From Psychromonas sp. 14N.309.X.WAT.B.A12 (GTDB lineage Bacteria; Pseudomonadota; Gammaproteobacteria; Enterobacterales; Psychromonadaceae), in contig NZ_JAPNXS010000004.1 in assembly GCF_030397575.1 (NCBI RefSeq), positions 124,001-188,000 on the forward strand: a stretch of 64,000 nucleotides of DNA, given 5' to 3'. The translations under genes and the position numbers were made by a program. The notes under the pieces are model-generated. The model was not told the DNA's origin. It did not search any database and saw only the letters and a program-made list of their open reading frames with translations. Below, piece after piece: positions 47,527-57,131 of the stretch (within the stretch, counting starts at the first letter, position 1; each line of letters opens with the position of its first letter).

Positions 47527-48767
47527 TGTTTAGACCTTTATCATTATTTGTTGGTTTACGTTACAGCAAAGCAAAGCATAAAAATAAGTTTGTGTCATTT
47601 ATCTCCATGGCCTCGATTTTTGGGATTATTTTAGGTGTGGCGGTATTGATCGTGGGCCTTTCTACCATGAATGGTTTTGAAAAAGCATTAAGAGACCAGC
47701 TGTTATCGGTTATTCCCCATGCCGAGCTTGAAGTAGTAGAGGGTGACTTTGAAAACGAAAAAACAGTGTTATCTAAAGTTAGAGAACACCCAGGCGTAGC
47801 GGGTGCTAGCCCGTATATCGTGATGAATGCGCTGTTACAAAATAATATTAATATGAAAGCATTACAAATGCGTGCGATTAATCCTGAAACTGAAACTCAA
47901 GTGACTGCGGTTGAGCAGTATATTAAACAGGGGGGCTGGGAATTATTATCCAGTGAAGAAAACAGCATCATATTAGGAGAGCCTGTTGCTCAACAGCTTA
48001 AGCTAGCTGTTGGTGATACGGTAACACTATTATTACCTCAACCGAGTACGGTTAAATTAAGAGCGCCACGTAAATTTGCATTTACGCTGACCGGGACTTT
48101 TAAAATGGGGGGGCAAGTTGATACGACCTTAGGCTTCATCCATATTAATAAAGCCAAACAAATATTAGATGTACGGCATGCAACAGGCATTGCTTTTAAA
48201 GTCGATGATGTTTTGCAGGCACAGACATTAGCTCGCGAAGTGGCCTATAGCATCCCTGTGTACATGTATGTGAAGAGTTGGATCACTAGCCAAGGATATT
48301 TATACCAAGATATTCAAATGGTTAAATCATTGATGTATGTAATCCTTTTGTTAGTTGTTGCGGTGGCTTGTTTTAATATCGTTTCGACACTAGTGATGGC
48401 AGTTAACGAGAAACGAGGTGACATCGCTATTTTAAAAACAATGGGGGCTAATAAATGGTCTTTACGTGCTATTTTTATGGTACAAGGGGCATTTAATGGG
48501 TTGATGGGTAGCTTTTTTGGCGCTTTATTAGGTACTTATCTTTCTTTAAATTTAAGTTCTATTTTTGCTGCAATTGAAAGTTTATTAGGACGTAAATTTC
48601 TATCTGGTGATATCTATTTCATTGATTACTTACCATCACAAATCGATTATCAACAAGTAGTTGTTATAACTATTGTTGCTTTTGTTATGAGTGTTGTAGC
48701 GACTATTTACCCTGCATGGACAGCAAGTAATATTGAACCAGCTAAAGAGTTAGGCTATAGCCACTAA
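47526..48767 (+). CDS. lolE: Lipoprotein-releasing ABC transporter permease LolE
   Basis: A 413-residue paralogue of LolC in the usual position after lolD, with the same one-plus-three helix topology. It begins LSLFVGLRYSKAKHKNKFVSFIS and ends YPAWTASNIEPAKELGY. Having separate LolC and LolE rather than one LolF homodimer is the enterobacterial/Vibrio arrangement. Confidence 0.95.
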   Translation: MFRPLSLFVGLRYSKAKHKNKFVSFISMASIFGIILGVAVLIVGLSTMNGFEKALRDQLLSVIPHAELEVVEGDFENEKTVLSKVREHPGVAGASPYIVMNALLQNNINMKALQMRAINPETETQVTAVEQYIKQGGWELLSSEENSIILGEPVAQQLKLAVGDTVTLLLPQPSTVKLRAPRKFAFTLTGTFKMGGQVDTTLGFIHINKAKQILDVRHATGIAFKVDDVLQAQTLAREVAYSIPVYMYVKSWITSQGYLYQDIQMVKSLMYVILLLVVAVACFNIVSTLVMAVNEKRGDIAILKTMGANKWSLRAIFMVQGAFNGLMGSFFGALLGTYLSLNLSSIFAAIESLLGRKFLSGDIYFIDYLPSQIDYQQVVVITIVAFVMSVVATIYPAWTASNIEPAKELGYSH

Positions 48768-48789
48768 ACTTAGCTATTAAATACAAGAT

Positions 48790-48824
48790 TAAAATATGGT
48801 GTGTTGTTAATTCAACGCACCATA
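48790..48824 (-). terminator. Terminator of the tesA-like gene, overlapping its stop
   Basis: Arms TATGGTGTGTTG (48795-48806) and CAACGCACCATA (48813-48824), one G-U pair, 6-base loop. On the minus strand TTTT follows. The stop codon lies in the loop. Confidence 0.6.
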
Positions 48825-49409
48825 CTCTGCCAGTAAGTCATATACTCCCTCCGCAATTAATCGATATCCTTGTGCATTTGGATGAACTGTATCGCTGTGT
48901 AACGCTGGTTTCTTTAAGACATCTCTCATAATGCCATTGCCCAGTGGAATCTTGTACTGTGTTGCTAACGTTTGGTATTGCTCAATATCAGACAAAAAGA
49001 TCGTGGCTTCAGGCACGGACAATAAAATAACTTGAATATCTCTGTCTTGAGCCATTTCAATCATCTGTGCAAGATTGTCCTGCATTTTATCTAAATTTCT
49101 ATTTTGTAAAACGTCGTTACCACCATGACAAAGAATCAATAACTGTGGCTGATATTTATCTAATAGTTTAGGTAAGCGTTTAAGTCCTTGTAGGCTAGTT
49201 TCGCCGCTAATACCTGCATTGATTACCTGTCTGTTTAACAGCAAGCCTAGTTGGACCGGATAACTTTCTTGTTTATTAGCTCCGCGACCAGAGGTTAAGC
49301 TATCACCAAAAGCTAAGATAGGTTGCTGCTCATTTAGAGGAGTTAAAGATGGAGAGTCACTACAGGCCATTAATAGTAAGGTAAACATTAAACAAAGGGG
49401 TATTTTCAT
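48807..49409 (-). CDS. GDSL-family lysophospholipase/arylesterase (TesA-like) lipoprotein
   Basis: A 200-residue SGNH hydrolase: block I FGDSLTSG with catalytic S37, block II glycine in NAGISGET, block III GGND, and block V DTVHPNAQG with the catalytic Asp and His. Unlike E. coli TesA, which has an ordinary signal peptide, this one begins with a lipobox-like LLMAC (C16) followed by SDS, so it is probably a lipid-anchored envelope esterase. Convergent with lolE. Confidence 0.85.
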   Translation of the reverse strand: MKIPLCLMFTLLLMACSDSPSLTPLNEQQPILAFGDSLTSGRGANKQESYPVQLGLLLNRQVINAGISGETSLQGLKRLPKLLDKYQPQLLILCHGGNDVLQNRNLDKMQDNLAQMIEMAQDRDIQVILLSVPEATIFLSDIEQYQTLATQYKIPLGNGIMRDVLKKPALHSDTVHPNAQGYRLIAEGVYDLLAEYGALN

Positions 49410-49465
49410 GGACTAGGCTCGATAGTAACAATAATAAAAACAGCTGAGTGCTATAAAATATAGGC

Positions 49466-49492
49466 AAAAAAAAGCGCACTATACAGTGCGCT
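49466..49492 (-). terminator. Terminator of the YccA-family gene
   Basis: Perfect stem AGCGCACT (49473-49480) / AGTGCGCT (49485-49492), 4-base loop, with an 8-base T-run on the minus strand. Confidence 0.88.
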
Positions 49493-49511
49493 ATGGGCAT
49501 TTTTATATTAA

Positions 49512-50168
49512 TTAATCGTCTAAAATACCTAGGATGCTCAATAGGTGAACAAAGATATTAAAGATGTTTAAGTATAATGAAACGGTTGCACGGATGTAGT
49601 TTGTTTCACCACCGTTAATAATACGGCTTGTATCGACTAGTATTAATCCAGACATAATCATAACTACAACACTGCTGATAACCAGTTGCATTAATGGAAT
49701 TTGTAAGAATATGTTAGCAATCATCGCAACGATTACTGCAATCATACCAGCCATTAAGAAGCCACTCATGAATGAGAAGTCTTTACGAGAAGTTAGTACA
49801 TAAGCAGATAAAGCAAAGAAGATGATAGCCGTTGTACCAAGTGCTTGCATAATTAGTGCAGGGCCGTTTGCCATTGTTAGGTAGTGATTTAACATGTTAC
49901 CCAGTGATGCACCCATCACGCCAGTAAACATAAATACCCAGAAAAGACCTTTGCTTGAATCAGCTGTTTTAGAAACAACAAATAATAAACCGAAGCCAAC
50001 TAGCATTAATACTAATGACATTATAGGCCCAATGCCGACCATGGTTGCTATGGTTGCAGTAACGGCACTGAATGCAAGTGTCATCCCTAACAGCATGTAA
50101 GTATTTTTTAATACTTTATTGATCGATACACCAGCACCACGTGTTTGAGTGTTAATTGAAGAATTCAT
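49512..50168 (-). CDS. Bax inhibitor-1/YccA family membrane protein
   Basis: A 218-residue protein with seven hydrophobic helices and the family ending RIINGGETNYIRATVSLYLNIFNIFVHLLSILG. E. coli YccA of this family modulates the FtsH protease. Monocistronic, with its own terminator; the 293 bp upstream hold no other gene that I can see. Confidence 0.9.
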   Translation of the reverse strand: MNSSINTQTRGAGVSINKVLKNTYMLLGMTLAFSAVTATIATMVGIGPIMSLVLMLVGFGLLFVVSKTADSSKGLFWVFMFTGVMGASLGNMLNHYLTMANGPALIMQALGTTAIIFFALSAYVLTSRKDFSFMSGFLMAGMIAVIVAMIANIFLQIPLMQLVISSVVVMIMSGLILVDTSRIINGGETNYIRATVSLYLNIFNIFVHLLSILGILDD

Positions 50169-50409
50169 AATGTACTCCAGTTGATTAAATAATAATTAAT
50201 AAACATCATAACACTTGGATTTAGCTTGTGTAGTGTTTTCGTATGAGATTAGTTAACAGAGTGTGATATATGTAATAGTAATTTTAAAAAGATAGTGTTT
50301 AGGGCAAGTAAAAGGACTATTTACACTTTTTAAGTAATAACAATTAGTTATGAGGATTTATAGGAAATGAATATCAGTGATATAGACATTGGTAGCTGAG
50401 CAATGATAA

Positions 50410-50435
50410 AAATAAAAAAGGCACCGAAGTGCCTT
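50410..50435 (-). terminator. tpiA terminator
   Basis: On the minus strand, AAGGCAC and GTGCCTT enclose a UUCG tetraloop (50418-50435), followed by a T-rich tail. Confidence 0.88.
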
Positions 50436-50461
50436 CATAGTATTAGGTCTTTTAAAAGGGC

Positions 50462-51214
50462 TTATTTAGCGCCTTCGATGATACCAACAAACTCTTCAAT
50501 AATTAGTGCTGCACCACCTACTAAACCGCCGTCGATGTCAGCTTGAGCAAATAGCTCTTTTGCACTGTTTGCTTTAACACTACCACCGTAAAGAATTTGC
50601 ACTTTCTCTGCAACTACTTCACTTTGTGCTTTTAACCATGAGCGGATGTGTGCGTGAACTTCTTGAGCTTGCTCAGAAGTTGCAACTTTACCTGTACCAA
50701 TTGCCCATACTGGCTCATATGCGATTACTGAGTTTTCAACTGCTGCAATACCTGCAACGTCGATAACAGCTTTAAGTTGTGCTTCAACTACTGCGAATGT
50801 TTTATCAGTTTCACGCTCTTCTAGCGTCTCACCGATACAAAGAACAGGAACCAGGCCATTTTCTTGAATAGCCACAAATTTAGCTGCAACAACTGCATCA
50901 GTTTCATTGTGGTATTGGCGACGCTCAGAGTGACCTACTAGGCTATATTTAGCACCAAACTCTTTAACCATTACTGGTGAAGTTTCACCTGTGAATGCAC
51001 CAGAAACATTTGTGCTTACATCTTGAGCACCAAATTCAATGCTGTTGCTTGCTGTTAAGTTAGCAACTTGCTCAATGAAGATAGCCGGTGGGCATACTGC
51101 AACTTCAACATTGCTTGCTGCATCAGCTGCGCCTTCAATGCCTTTGATTAAAGTTGCAACTGATTCTTTTGTACCGTTCAGTTTCCAGTTACCCATTACA
51201 AGAGGTGTTCTCAT
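50462..51214 (-). CDS. tpiA: Triose-phosphate isomerase
   Basis: A 250-residue (beta/alpha)8 enzyme of glycolysis with substrate-binding GNWKLNG, catalytic histidine in VGHSERR, catalytic glutamate in AYEPVWAIGTGK (flexible loop 6), and phosphate-binding YGGSV. Monocistronic; codon choice looks biased towards well-expressed genes (many GCA/GTT/ACT codons). Confidence 0.97.
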   Translation of the reverse strand: MRTPLVMGNWKLNGTKESVATLIKGIEGAADAASNVEVAVCPPAIFIEQVANLTASNSIEFGAQDVSTNVSGAFTGETSPVMVKEFGAKYSLVGHSERRQYHNETDAVVAAKFVAIQENGLVPVLCIGETLEERETDKTFAVVEAQLKAVIDVAGIAAVENSVIAYEPVWAIGTGKVATSEQAQEVHAHIRSWLKAQSEVVAEKVQILYGGSVKANSAKELFAQADIDGGLVGGAALIIEEFVGIIEGAK

Positions 51215-51386
51215 GTTTAACTCCGTTAGTTTATTTAAATTGTATGCTTTTCAGACATTTTGGTAATTAAAAATCACTTTACTTACCATATTGTGATCTA
51301 TCCCAGTAAATTATCTGTTATCTACTATAAATACAAGTAAGGCTTCAATGAAAGTCCCATTTTTATTGTGTTCAATCAATAAAGCC

Positions 51387-52316
51387 TTAGTTTACTTGCG
51401 TAAATTGCACTGCAGGTTGCTGTTGATAGAACTCGTTGTCATTTTGTTCTTCAACTTTTGTTGGATTAGTGAAAGCTTCTTTGTCAAAAGCGATATCTCC
51501 CCCATCAATTACGCCTGAATTACTATCTATCGATTTAAAATCAAATAAATCAGTATCTGCTAAATGAGATGGGACTACATTCTGCATCGCGGTGAACATA
51601 GTTTCTAAACGACCAGGAAATTTTTGGTCCCATTCGCTGAGCATCTCTTCAGTTAATTTACGCTGTAAGTTAGGCTGAGAACCACACAGGTTACAAGGAA
51701 TAATTGGGAACTTTTGTAATTTAGCAAAGGCTTCAATGTCTTTTTCTTTACAGTAAGCCAAAGGGCGGATCACAACATGTTCACCATTGTCAGAGACTAG
51801 TTTTGCTGGCATTGATTTCATTTTTCCTGCAAAAAAGAGGTTAAGCATCATAGTCGCAAGCATATCATCACGGTGATGGCCCAGTGCAATCTTTGTTGCT
51901 CCTAGCTCTTTTGCAGTATTGTAAAGAATGCCACGACGTAATCGAGAACATAGGCTACAGGTGGTTTTACCTGGTTCTAGTTTTTCTGTGACTATGCTGT
52001 AAGTGTCTTGCTCTACAATTTTATAATCAACACCTAACTTAGCCAGGTATTCAGGCAGAATGTGCTCAGGGAAACCCGGTTGCTTTTGATCCAAGTTAAC
52101 AGCAATGATATCAAAGTTAATCGGTGCAACAGCTTTAAGTTGACTCAACATCTCTAATAATGTGTAACTGTCTTTACCACCAGAGACACATACCATGACT
52201 TTATCGCCATCTTCAATCATATTGTAATCTGCGATAGCTTGACCTGTTTGTCTACGCAACACTTTGTTTAATTTTTTGAGGTTAAATAATTCTTTTTCTG
52301 AAAGTTGCTGCGTCAT
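51387..52316 (-). CDS. ttcA: tRNA 2-thiocytidine(32) synthetase TtcA
   Basis: A 309-residue PP-loop ATPase ([13 protein letters not shown] at about 45-57) with the paired cysteine motifs TCSLC and PCNLC, which hold the [4Fe-4S] cluster. It thiolates C32 in certain tRNAs. The C-terminal 40 residues are variable and polar. A tRNA sulfur pathway component like TusE in this window, though not in the same operon. Confidence 0.95.
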   Translation of the reverse strand: MTQQLSEKELFNLKKLNKVLRRQTGQAIADYNMIEDGDKVMVCVSGGKDSYTLLEMLSQLKAVAPINFDIIAVNLDQKQPGFPEHILPEYLAKLGVDYKIVEQDTYSIVTEKLEPGKTTCSLCSRLRRGILYNTAKELGATKIALGHHRDDMLATMMLNLFFAGKMKSMPAKLVSDNGEHVVIRPLAYCKEKDIEAFAKLQKFPIIPCNLCGSQPNLQRKLTEEMLSEWDQKFPGRLETMFTAMQNVVPSHLADTDLFDFKSIDSNSGVIDGGDIAFDKEAFTNPTKVEEQNDNEFYQQQPAVQFTQVN

Positions 52317-52394
52317 TGTAAACCTTGTTTATGGAGAGTTATAAGCACGCGCATTGTATAAAAAGAGATGAGTGTATGTAAAGAGCTGAGCCCT

Positions 52395-54233
52395 TTATAT
52401 TGGTGAGGGGCGAGCGATTAGAAAGCCTTGTATGCCATCAATATACATATGTTCTAAGATATGCTTTTGCTCAAGGCGTTCGATACCTTCAGCTACCACT
52501 TGACATTCCATTCGGTGAGCAACATCAATAATCATGCGAATAAACTGTTGATTGGTACTGTCATGCTCAATATCTACAATTAAGCTTGAATCAATTTTAA
52601 TATAATCTGGCTTTAACTCTTTGAATAAACGGAATGAACCGATTCCTTTGCCAAAACGGCAAATCGCAGAGCGGCTACCTGCACGTTTTAACATATCAAA
52701 AAATCGCTTACTGGCTGTAAGGTGGTTGTCTAATGGTTTTTCATGCACTTCAAATACTAGTGATCCCGCGATATCAGCTTCACGCAATAATAGGCGCTCT
52801 AACCAAATAAGAAATGCACTATTTTGTAAAGAAGCATAACTTATATTAATTCCCCAGTGTGTATTTAAGTCTGCTTTCAATCGGTAACTCGCTATCGTAC
52901 GTTCAATAATCAATTGTTCTAGTTTGACTATAGTATCGGTACGTTGAGCCATTGAAAAAACAGTGCTTGCAGGAATAACATTACCCGTTTCCCCTAAAAA
53001 TCGGGTGAATATTTCTTGGTATCCTTTCATGTTACGGTGTATGGCATGGACCGGCTGTTGTAAAAATTCAAATGAACGATTAGTCATCAATGCATTGATC
53101 GCCGTCCGCCAGTGTTGTTCACCTAATTGGAACTCAGTATTTTCTTCAAGCACCCATGAGTTAGGGCCTGCAATTTGTGCTTTAGCTAATGCGATATCTG
53201 CTCTAGCAAGAACATGTTCAGGTAACTGTTTGGCAGAAATACGTGTCATACCATTAAAAGCGACACTTTCTAGATTATGCGTTGCTTGATATTGGTCAAA
53301 TTTAAACTTTAACTCCTCACTATATTTATGTGCATGAGGGGTGGTCATATTATGGGCTATCACTGCGAAATCTGACCCACTAATACGGAATACTTCAGTA
53401 TTCGCAAAGTTTGCTGACACTTGTTTAATCATTTTCGAAACACTTAATAAATAGTCATCGCCTTGATGAAAGCCTAGGCTAGCGTTTACCGTAGATAATT
53501 CAAAAATCCTTATAATCGATAAAATAGCATGATCCTGATTATTTTCGGCTGATAGCAGGTCAGTTAACTCCCTACGAAATGCATGGCGGTTATTCAAGCC
53601 CGTTAAACTGTCTTTATTGGCTTGGGTAGTTAACTTAAATATTTGTTCATTTTTTTCCGCTAAGTCATGGGTTAATTGTTTTATTTTTTTCTTAATCGTG
53701 TTCGCGGCTATGGTAAATATGGACTTTACACTTTCGTCATCGAGTGTTTCTTTAATTAATAGGCGTTCATTTTTTCTGAATAAGGTCAGATATATAAGAT
53801 TGCAAAATAGTGTCGCAATGACTAAAGCGGCAATAATTAACAAAATAATTTGATGGTATAACTTGGAGTATTCGACATTCTTAGCCGTATATTCGATTAC
53901 TTGATTTGTTGAAATTGAATATTGCTTTGAGGTGGAGATCGGCAAAACTTTACTAAAAAGCTCATTATCAGGTTGTTCTGATAAGATCAGGGGAGCTGCT
54001 AGCTGATCATTCGTGATCTTAATGTAACTAAAATCTTTAGTATTTATTTTGTTTTTTAAGTCAGCTTCAGAGGTGATGTCATTTAATACCGCTAATCTTT
54101 TATCAAGACCATATAAGTGCTGTTGTTTTGATAAAATAGGGTTGAATAATGCTTTTATAACAAAAACCAAGGCGATGATAATTACAGCAATAAGAAAATT
54201 AGAGATCCAAAAATTTCGTCCAAGGTTGTTCAT
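52395..54233 (-). CDS. CsrD/MshH-like protein with degenerate GGDEF and EAL domains
   Basis: A 612-residue membrane protein with two transmembrane helices (about 10-30 and 128-150) flanking a periplasmic domain, a coiled coil, a GGDEF-like domain (about 205-365) and an EAL-like domain (about 375-610). The GGDEF signature is SGSDF (285-289) and the EAL signature is EIFTRF, so neither cyclase nor phosphodiesterase activity is expected. The arrangement fits CsrD, which in E. coli marks CsrB/CsrC RNAs for RNase E decay. AAAGGAGG precedes the ATG. Orthology to CsrD is probable, not proven. Confidence 0.7.
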   Translation of the reverse strand: MNNLGRNFWISNFLIAVIIIALVFVIKALFNPILSKQQHLYGLDKRLAVLNDITSEADLKNKINTKDFSYIKITNDQLAAPLILSEQPDNELFSKVLPISTSKQYSISTNQVIEYTAKNVEYSKLYHQIILLIIAALVIATLFCNLIYLTLFRKNERLLIKETLDDESVKSIFTIAANTIKKKIKQLTHDLAEKNEQIFKLTTQANKDSLTGLNNRHAFRRELTDLLSAENNQDHAILSIIRIFELSTVNASLGFHQGDDYLLSVSKMIKQVSANFANTEVFRISGSDFAVIAHNMTTPHAHKYSEELKFKFDQYQATHNLESVAFNGMTRISAKQLPEHVLARADIALAKAQIAGPNSWVLEENTEFQLGEQHWRTAINALMTNRSFEFLQQPVHAIHRNMKGYQEIFTRFLGETGNVIPASTVFSMAQRTDTIVKLEQLIIERTIASYRLKADLNTHWGINISYASLQNSAFLIWLERLLLREADIAGSLVFEVHEKPLDNHLTASKRFFDMLKRAGSRSAICRFGKGIGSFRLFKELKPDYIKIDSSLIVDIEHDSTNQQFIRMIIDVAHRMECQVVAEGIERLEQKHILEHMYIDGIQGFLIARPSPI

Positions 54234-54448
54234 TTGTAACCTCCTTTGATCTTAATGACTTATTGAAACTCGCTTTATTACCACCTAGGGTAAAGTATAG
54301 TTAGAAACTCTTTAATTGCAGAAAATAGTTTCATTTACTATTTTAATGAATGAAGAGTGTCACGTTTCAATAGTGCTATGATTAATAATTAATTTTTTTA
54401 TTATATAGCAATTTAAAATCATAATTTAGTTTTTTTGTTTAATATTTG

Positions 54449-55228
54449 CTACTTGCGATAATCCGGTTGGTGCGTTAATAGTAAATATTTTGTTTGCTCA
54501 TGTTGTGGGTTATCACAAATCTCTTCTGAAGAGCCTTTTTCGACAATCTTTCCTTGATGCAAGACCATGATTTGATCACTCATATGTTTAACAAGGTGCA
54601 TATTGTGTGCAACAAAAATATAACTAGTCCCTTTAGTTTGTTGAATCTTTAATAGTAAATTAACAATCTTAAATCTAAGTGAAATATCTAGTGTGGTTAA
54701 GATCTCATCGACTAAAATAATGTCTGGATTTAAGATCATAGCTCTGGCAATAGCAACTTGGTGTTTTTGCATACTTGAGAGCATGTTAGGGTAAAATGCT
54801 AAATAATCAGGTAATAGACCTACTAACTTTAAAGTTTCAATAATTCGTTGATAACGCTGCTTTGCGTCTAAACTCGTATTTAACTCAATTGGTGCATTTA
54901 AGATTTTCCCTATGGTCATTTTAGGGTTAAGTGAACTACTTGGATCCTGGAATATCATACGGACTGATACACAACGTTTTTGTGAACTTAAAGTACGAAT
55001 GGAGTGGCCTTTGATATAAATATCACCTGCATTTGCAGTTAATACACCTGCAATGGTTCTTACTAAGGCACTTTTACCTGAGCCACTTTCGCCTACAACC
55101 GCCAACGTTTCACCTTTTTCTAAGGTAAAACTTACTGGTCCAAAGGCTATTTTTTCTTTACTTCCAAAGAAACCAAAGGGTTGCTTAAAGCTTTTACACA
55201 GATCGCTTACTTTTAATAATGACGACAT
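54449..55228 (-). CDS. sapF: Peptide ABC transporter ATP-binding protein SapF
   Basis: A 259-residue oligopeptide-type ATPase: Walker A GESGSGKSALV, MIFQDPSSSLNP, Walker B IILVDEILT, and H-loop. The ABC signature is unusual (MLSSMQKHQ instead of LSGGQ), though E. coli SapF also departs here. Last gene of sapABCDF. The 215 bp between it and the CsrD-like gene are AT-rich, with no clear terminator. Confidence 0.88.
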   Translation of the reverse strand: MSSLLKVSDLCKSFKQPFGFFGSKEKIAFGPVSFTLEKGETLAVVGESGSGKSALVRTIAGVLTANAGDIYIKGHSIRTLSSQKRCVSVRMIFQDPSSSLNPKMTIGKILNAPIELNTSLDAKQRYQRIIETLKLVGLLPDYLAFYPNMLSSMQKHQVAIARAMILNPDIILVDEILTTLDISLRFKIVNLLLKIQQTKGTSYIFVAHNMHLVKHMSDQIMVLHQGKIVEKGSSEEICDNPQHEQTKYLLLTHQPDYRK

Positions 55229-55230
55229 AA

Positions 55231-56241
55231 CTAACTCAGCTTACTTGGGTAGTGGCAACGAAAACTGTGTCCTTTTTTAATGGTTAAGGCTGGATTTTTA
55301 ACACATATTTTTTGAGCTTTTGGACACCTAGGACCTAATCGGCACCCGATAGGTAGTTGGTTTGATGAAGGGATATTACCTGGCAAAGTATATAGTTGTG
55401 CTTTATGTTCGTTGATCTCTTCATTATTGATCATGGTTTTAAGCATCGCTTGTGTGTAAGGATGCATTGCGGAACCCATGATTTGTTTATAAGAGCCTGA
55501 CTCAACGGTTTGTCCACAATAAACCAGTGTCATGTAATCTGAGATACTACTGGTATTAGCAAAGTTATTACTTAGTATTAATAAAGTCGTGTTATTGAGT
55601 TGATTAAGTTTATAAAGAAGACGATAGATCTGCGATTGTGTCACTGATTCCATTGCTGTTGTTGGCTCATCGGCAATGATGAGACGTGGATTATTAGCAA
55701 TCGCCATAGCAATCATTACCTTTTGGCAAACACCTTCAGATAATTGATGCGGGAAACTTTTTAATACTGCTACATCGTTTTGTATGCCGACTTTATGTAA
55801 TAGTTCTTTAATTTGTAAGCGTCTAGAAGGCACTGTCACACGCTTTATTTTACTTAAAATAGGTCTAAAGCGCTGCTGCCAGGTTTTTTTAGGTAGTACG
55901 GATTCAATTTGCGTACGTATTCTTTGGCTAGGGTCTAGGTAAGAGCTAGGCTCTTGGAAAATAACTGAAATTTCAGTACCTAGTATGTTTCTTCTCTCTT
56001 TTTGAGATAGTTTCGTTAGATCGGTTTTATCGAGGAACATACGATCTGCGGTTACTGTCCAGTTACTGCTATGTAAGCCTAAAATAGCTTTGGCAATTAA
56101 GGTTTTACCTGAACCAGACTCACCAATTAGACCATGGATTGATCCATCAACAATATTAAGTGTCGCTTTATCGATAACCCGAATTGTGCCTTGGGCAGTT
56201 TCTATATCTATGCTGAGGTTCCTGATATCTAATAAAGCCAT
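55231..56241 (-). CDS. sapD: Peptide ABC transporter ATP-binding protein SapD
   Basis: A 336-residue DppD/OppD-type ATPase: Walker A GESGSGKTLIA, VIFQEPSSYLDPSQ, signature region LSEGVCQKVMIAMA, Walker B LIIADEPTTAME, and the C-terminal oligopeptide motif with cysteines CRLGPRCPKAQKIC. E. coli SapD is also linked to potassium uptake by Trk. It overlaps sapC by one base (TAATG). Confidence 0.9.
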   Translation of the reverse strand: MALLDIRNLSIDIETAQGTIRVIDKATLNIVDGSIHGLIGESGSGKTLIAKAILGLHSSNWTVTADRMFLDKTDLTKLSQKERRNILGTEISVIFQEPSSYLDPSQRIRTQIESVLPKKTWQQRFRPILSKIKRVTVPSRRLQIKELLHKVGIQNDVAVLKSFPHQLSEGVCQKVMIAMAIANNPRLIIADEPTTAMESVTQSQIYRLLYKLNQLNNTTLLILSNNFANTSSISDYMTLVYCGQTVESGSYKQIMGSAMHPYTQAMLKTMINNEEINEHKAQLYTLPGNIPSSNQLPIGCRLGPRCPKAQKICVKNPALTIKKGHSFRCHYPSKLS

Positions 56242-57131
56242 TATTCTTCTCCCTCAATCACCGCGTGACGTAAACCTTCTGCAAATACATTCACAATAAT
56301 AATGATGATAAAGATCGCTAACCCAGGAAAAGCGACTAACCAAGGAGATAAATAGATTAACTCCATATTATTGGCAATCAAGGAGCCTAATTCTGTTTGT
56401 GGTAGTTGTGCACCAAACCCCAAGAATCCTAAGGTCGCAATTTCTATAATCGCCATGGTAAATAACCGGTTTAAGATAGTGGTCGTTGGCTCAAGAATAT
56501 TGGGCAATATACCATATCTGAATAAGCGTGTTTTGGCTGCACCGTCCAACTGTAAGGCAATGATATATTGTTTATTCAACTCTTGTTCAATGGCCAGATA
56601 ACTTGCTCTGATGAATTGAGGTAATAAAGATAAGGCGATTGCTAATAAGCAGTTAACATAACTGGGACCAAAGAAAGTAATTAAGATTAGCGCTGACAGT
56701 AAAGAAGGGATCGCGAGAAGGGCATCTAACAAATGGTGTAAAATACTAGCTTTCACTCCTTTAGTGAGAGCCGCACCTGCACCAATTGACATGCCTATAA
56801 TAGATACAAAAAACGTAATTAATAGCGCGCCACCTAGGGTATATTGAATGCCATGAAATAGGCGTGACAAGGTATCTCTCCCAAGGTCATCGGTACCTAA
56901 TACATGGTCAATAGAGCCTCCATCTACCCAATAAGGCGGGAGTAACATTTTATCGGGATCTTGAAGTAAAGGTGAGTGAGGCACTAACCATGAGGCAAAG
57001 AGTGATATCAAAATTAAACACACAATAACCCACATTGCGACAACAGCAATACTTTTACTTTTAAAAATCGACCAGATATAACGTAGTGGTGATTGTATTT
57101 TATCTTCATTAAAGCCGTTATTTATCAGCAT
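56241..57131 (-). CDS. sapC: Peptide ABC transporter permease SapC
   Basis: A 296-residue DppC-type permease with an N-terminal helix and five further helices, LGTDDLGRDTLSRLFHG before the transmembrane domain, and an EAA loop near LQLDGAAKTRLFRYGILPN. It overlaps sapB by 14 bases. Confidence 0.9.
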   Translation of the reverse strand: MLINNGFNEDKIQSPLRYIWSIFKSKSIAVVAMWVIVCLILISLFASWLVPHSPLLQDPDKMLLPPYWVDGGSIDHVLGTDDLGRDTLSRLFHGIQYTLGGALLITFFVSIIGMSIGAGAALTKGVKASILHHLLDALLAIPSLLSALILITFFGPSYVNCLLAIALSLLPQFIRASYLAIEQELNKQYIIALQLDGAAKTRLFRYGILPNILEPTTTILNRLFTMAIIEIATLGFLGFGAQLPQTELGSLIANNMELIYLSPWLVAFPGLAIFIIIIIVNVFAEGLRHAVIEGEE

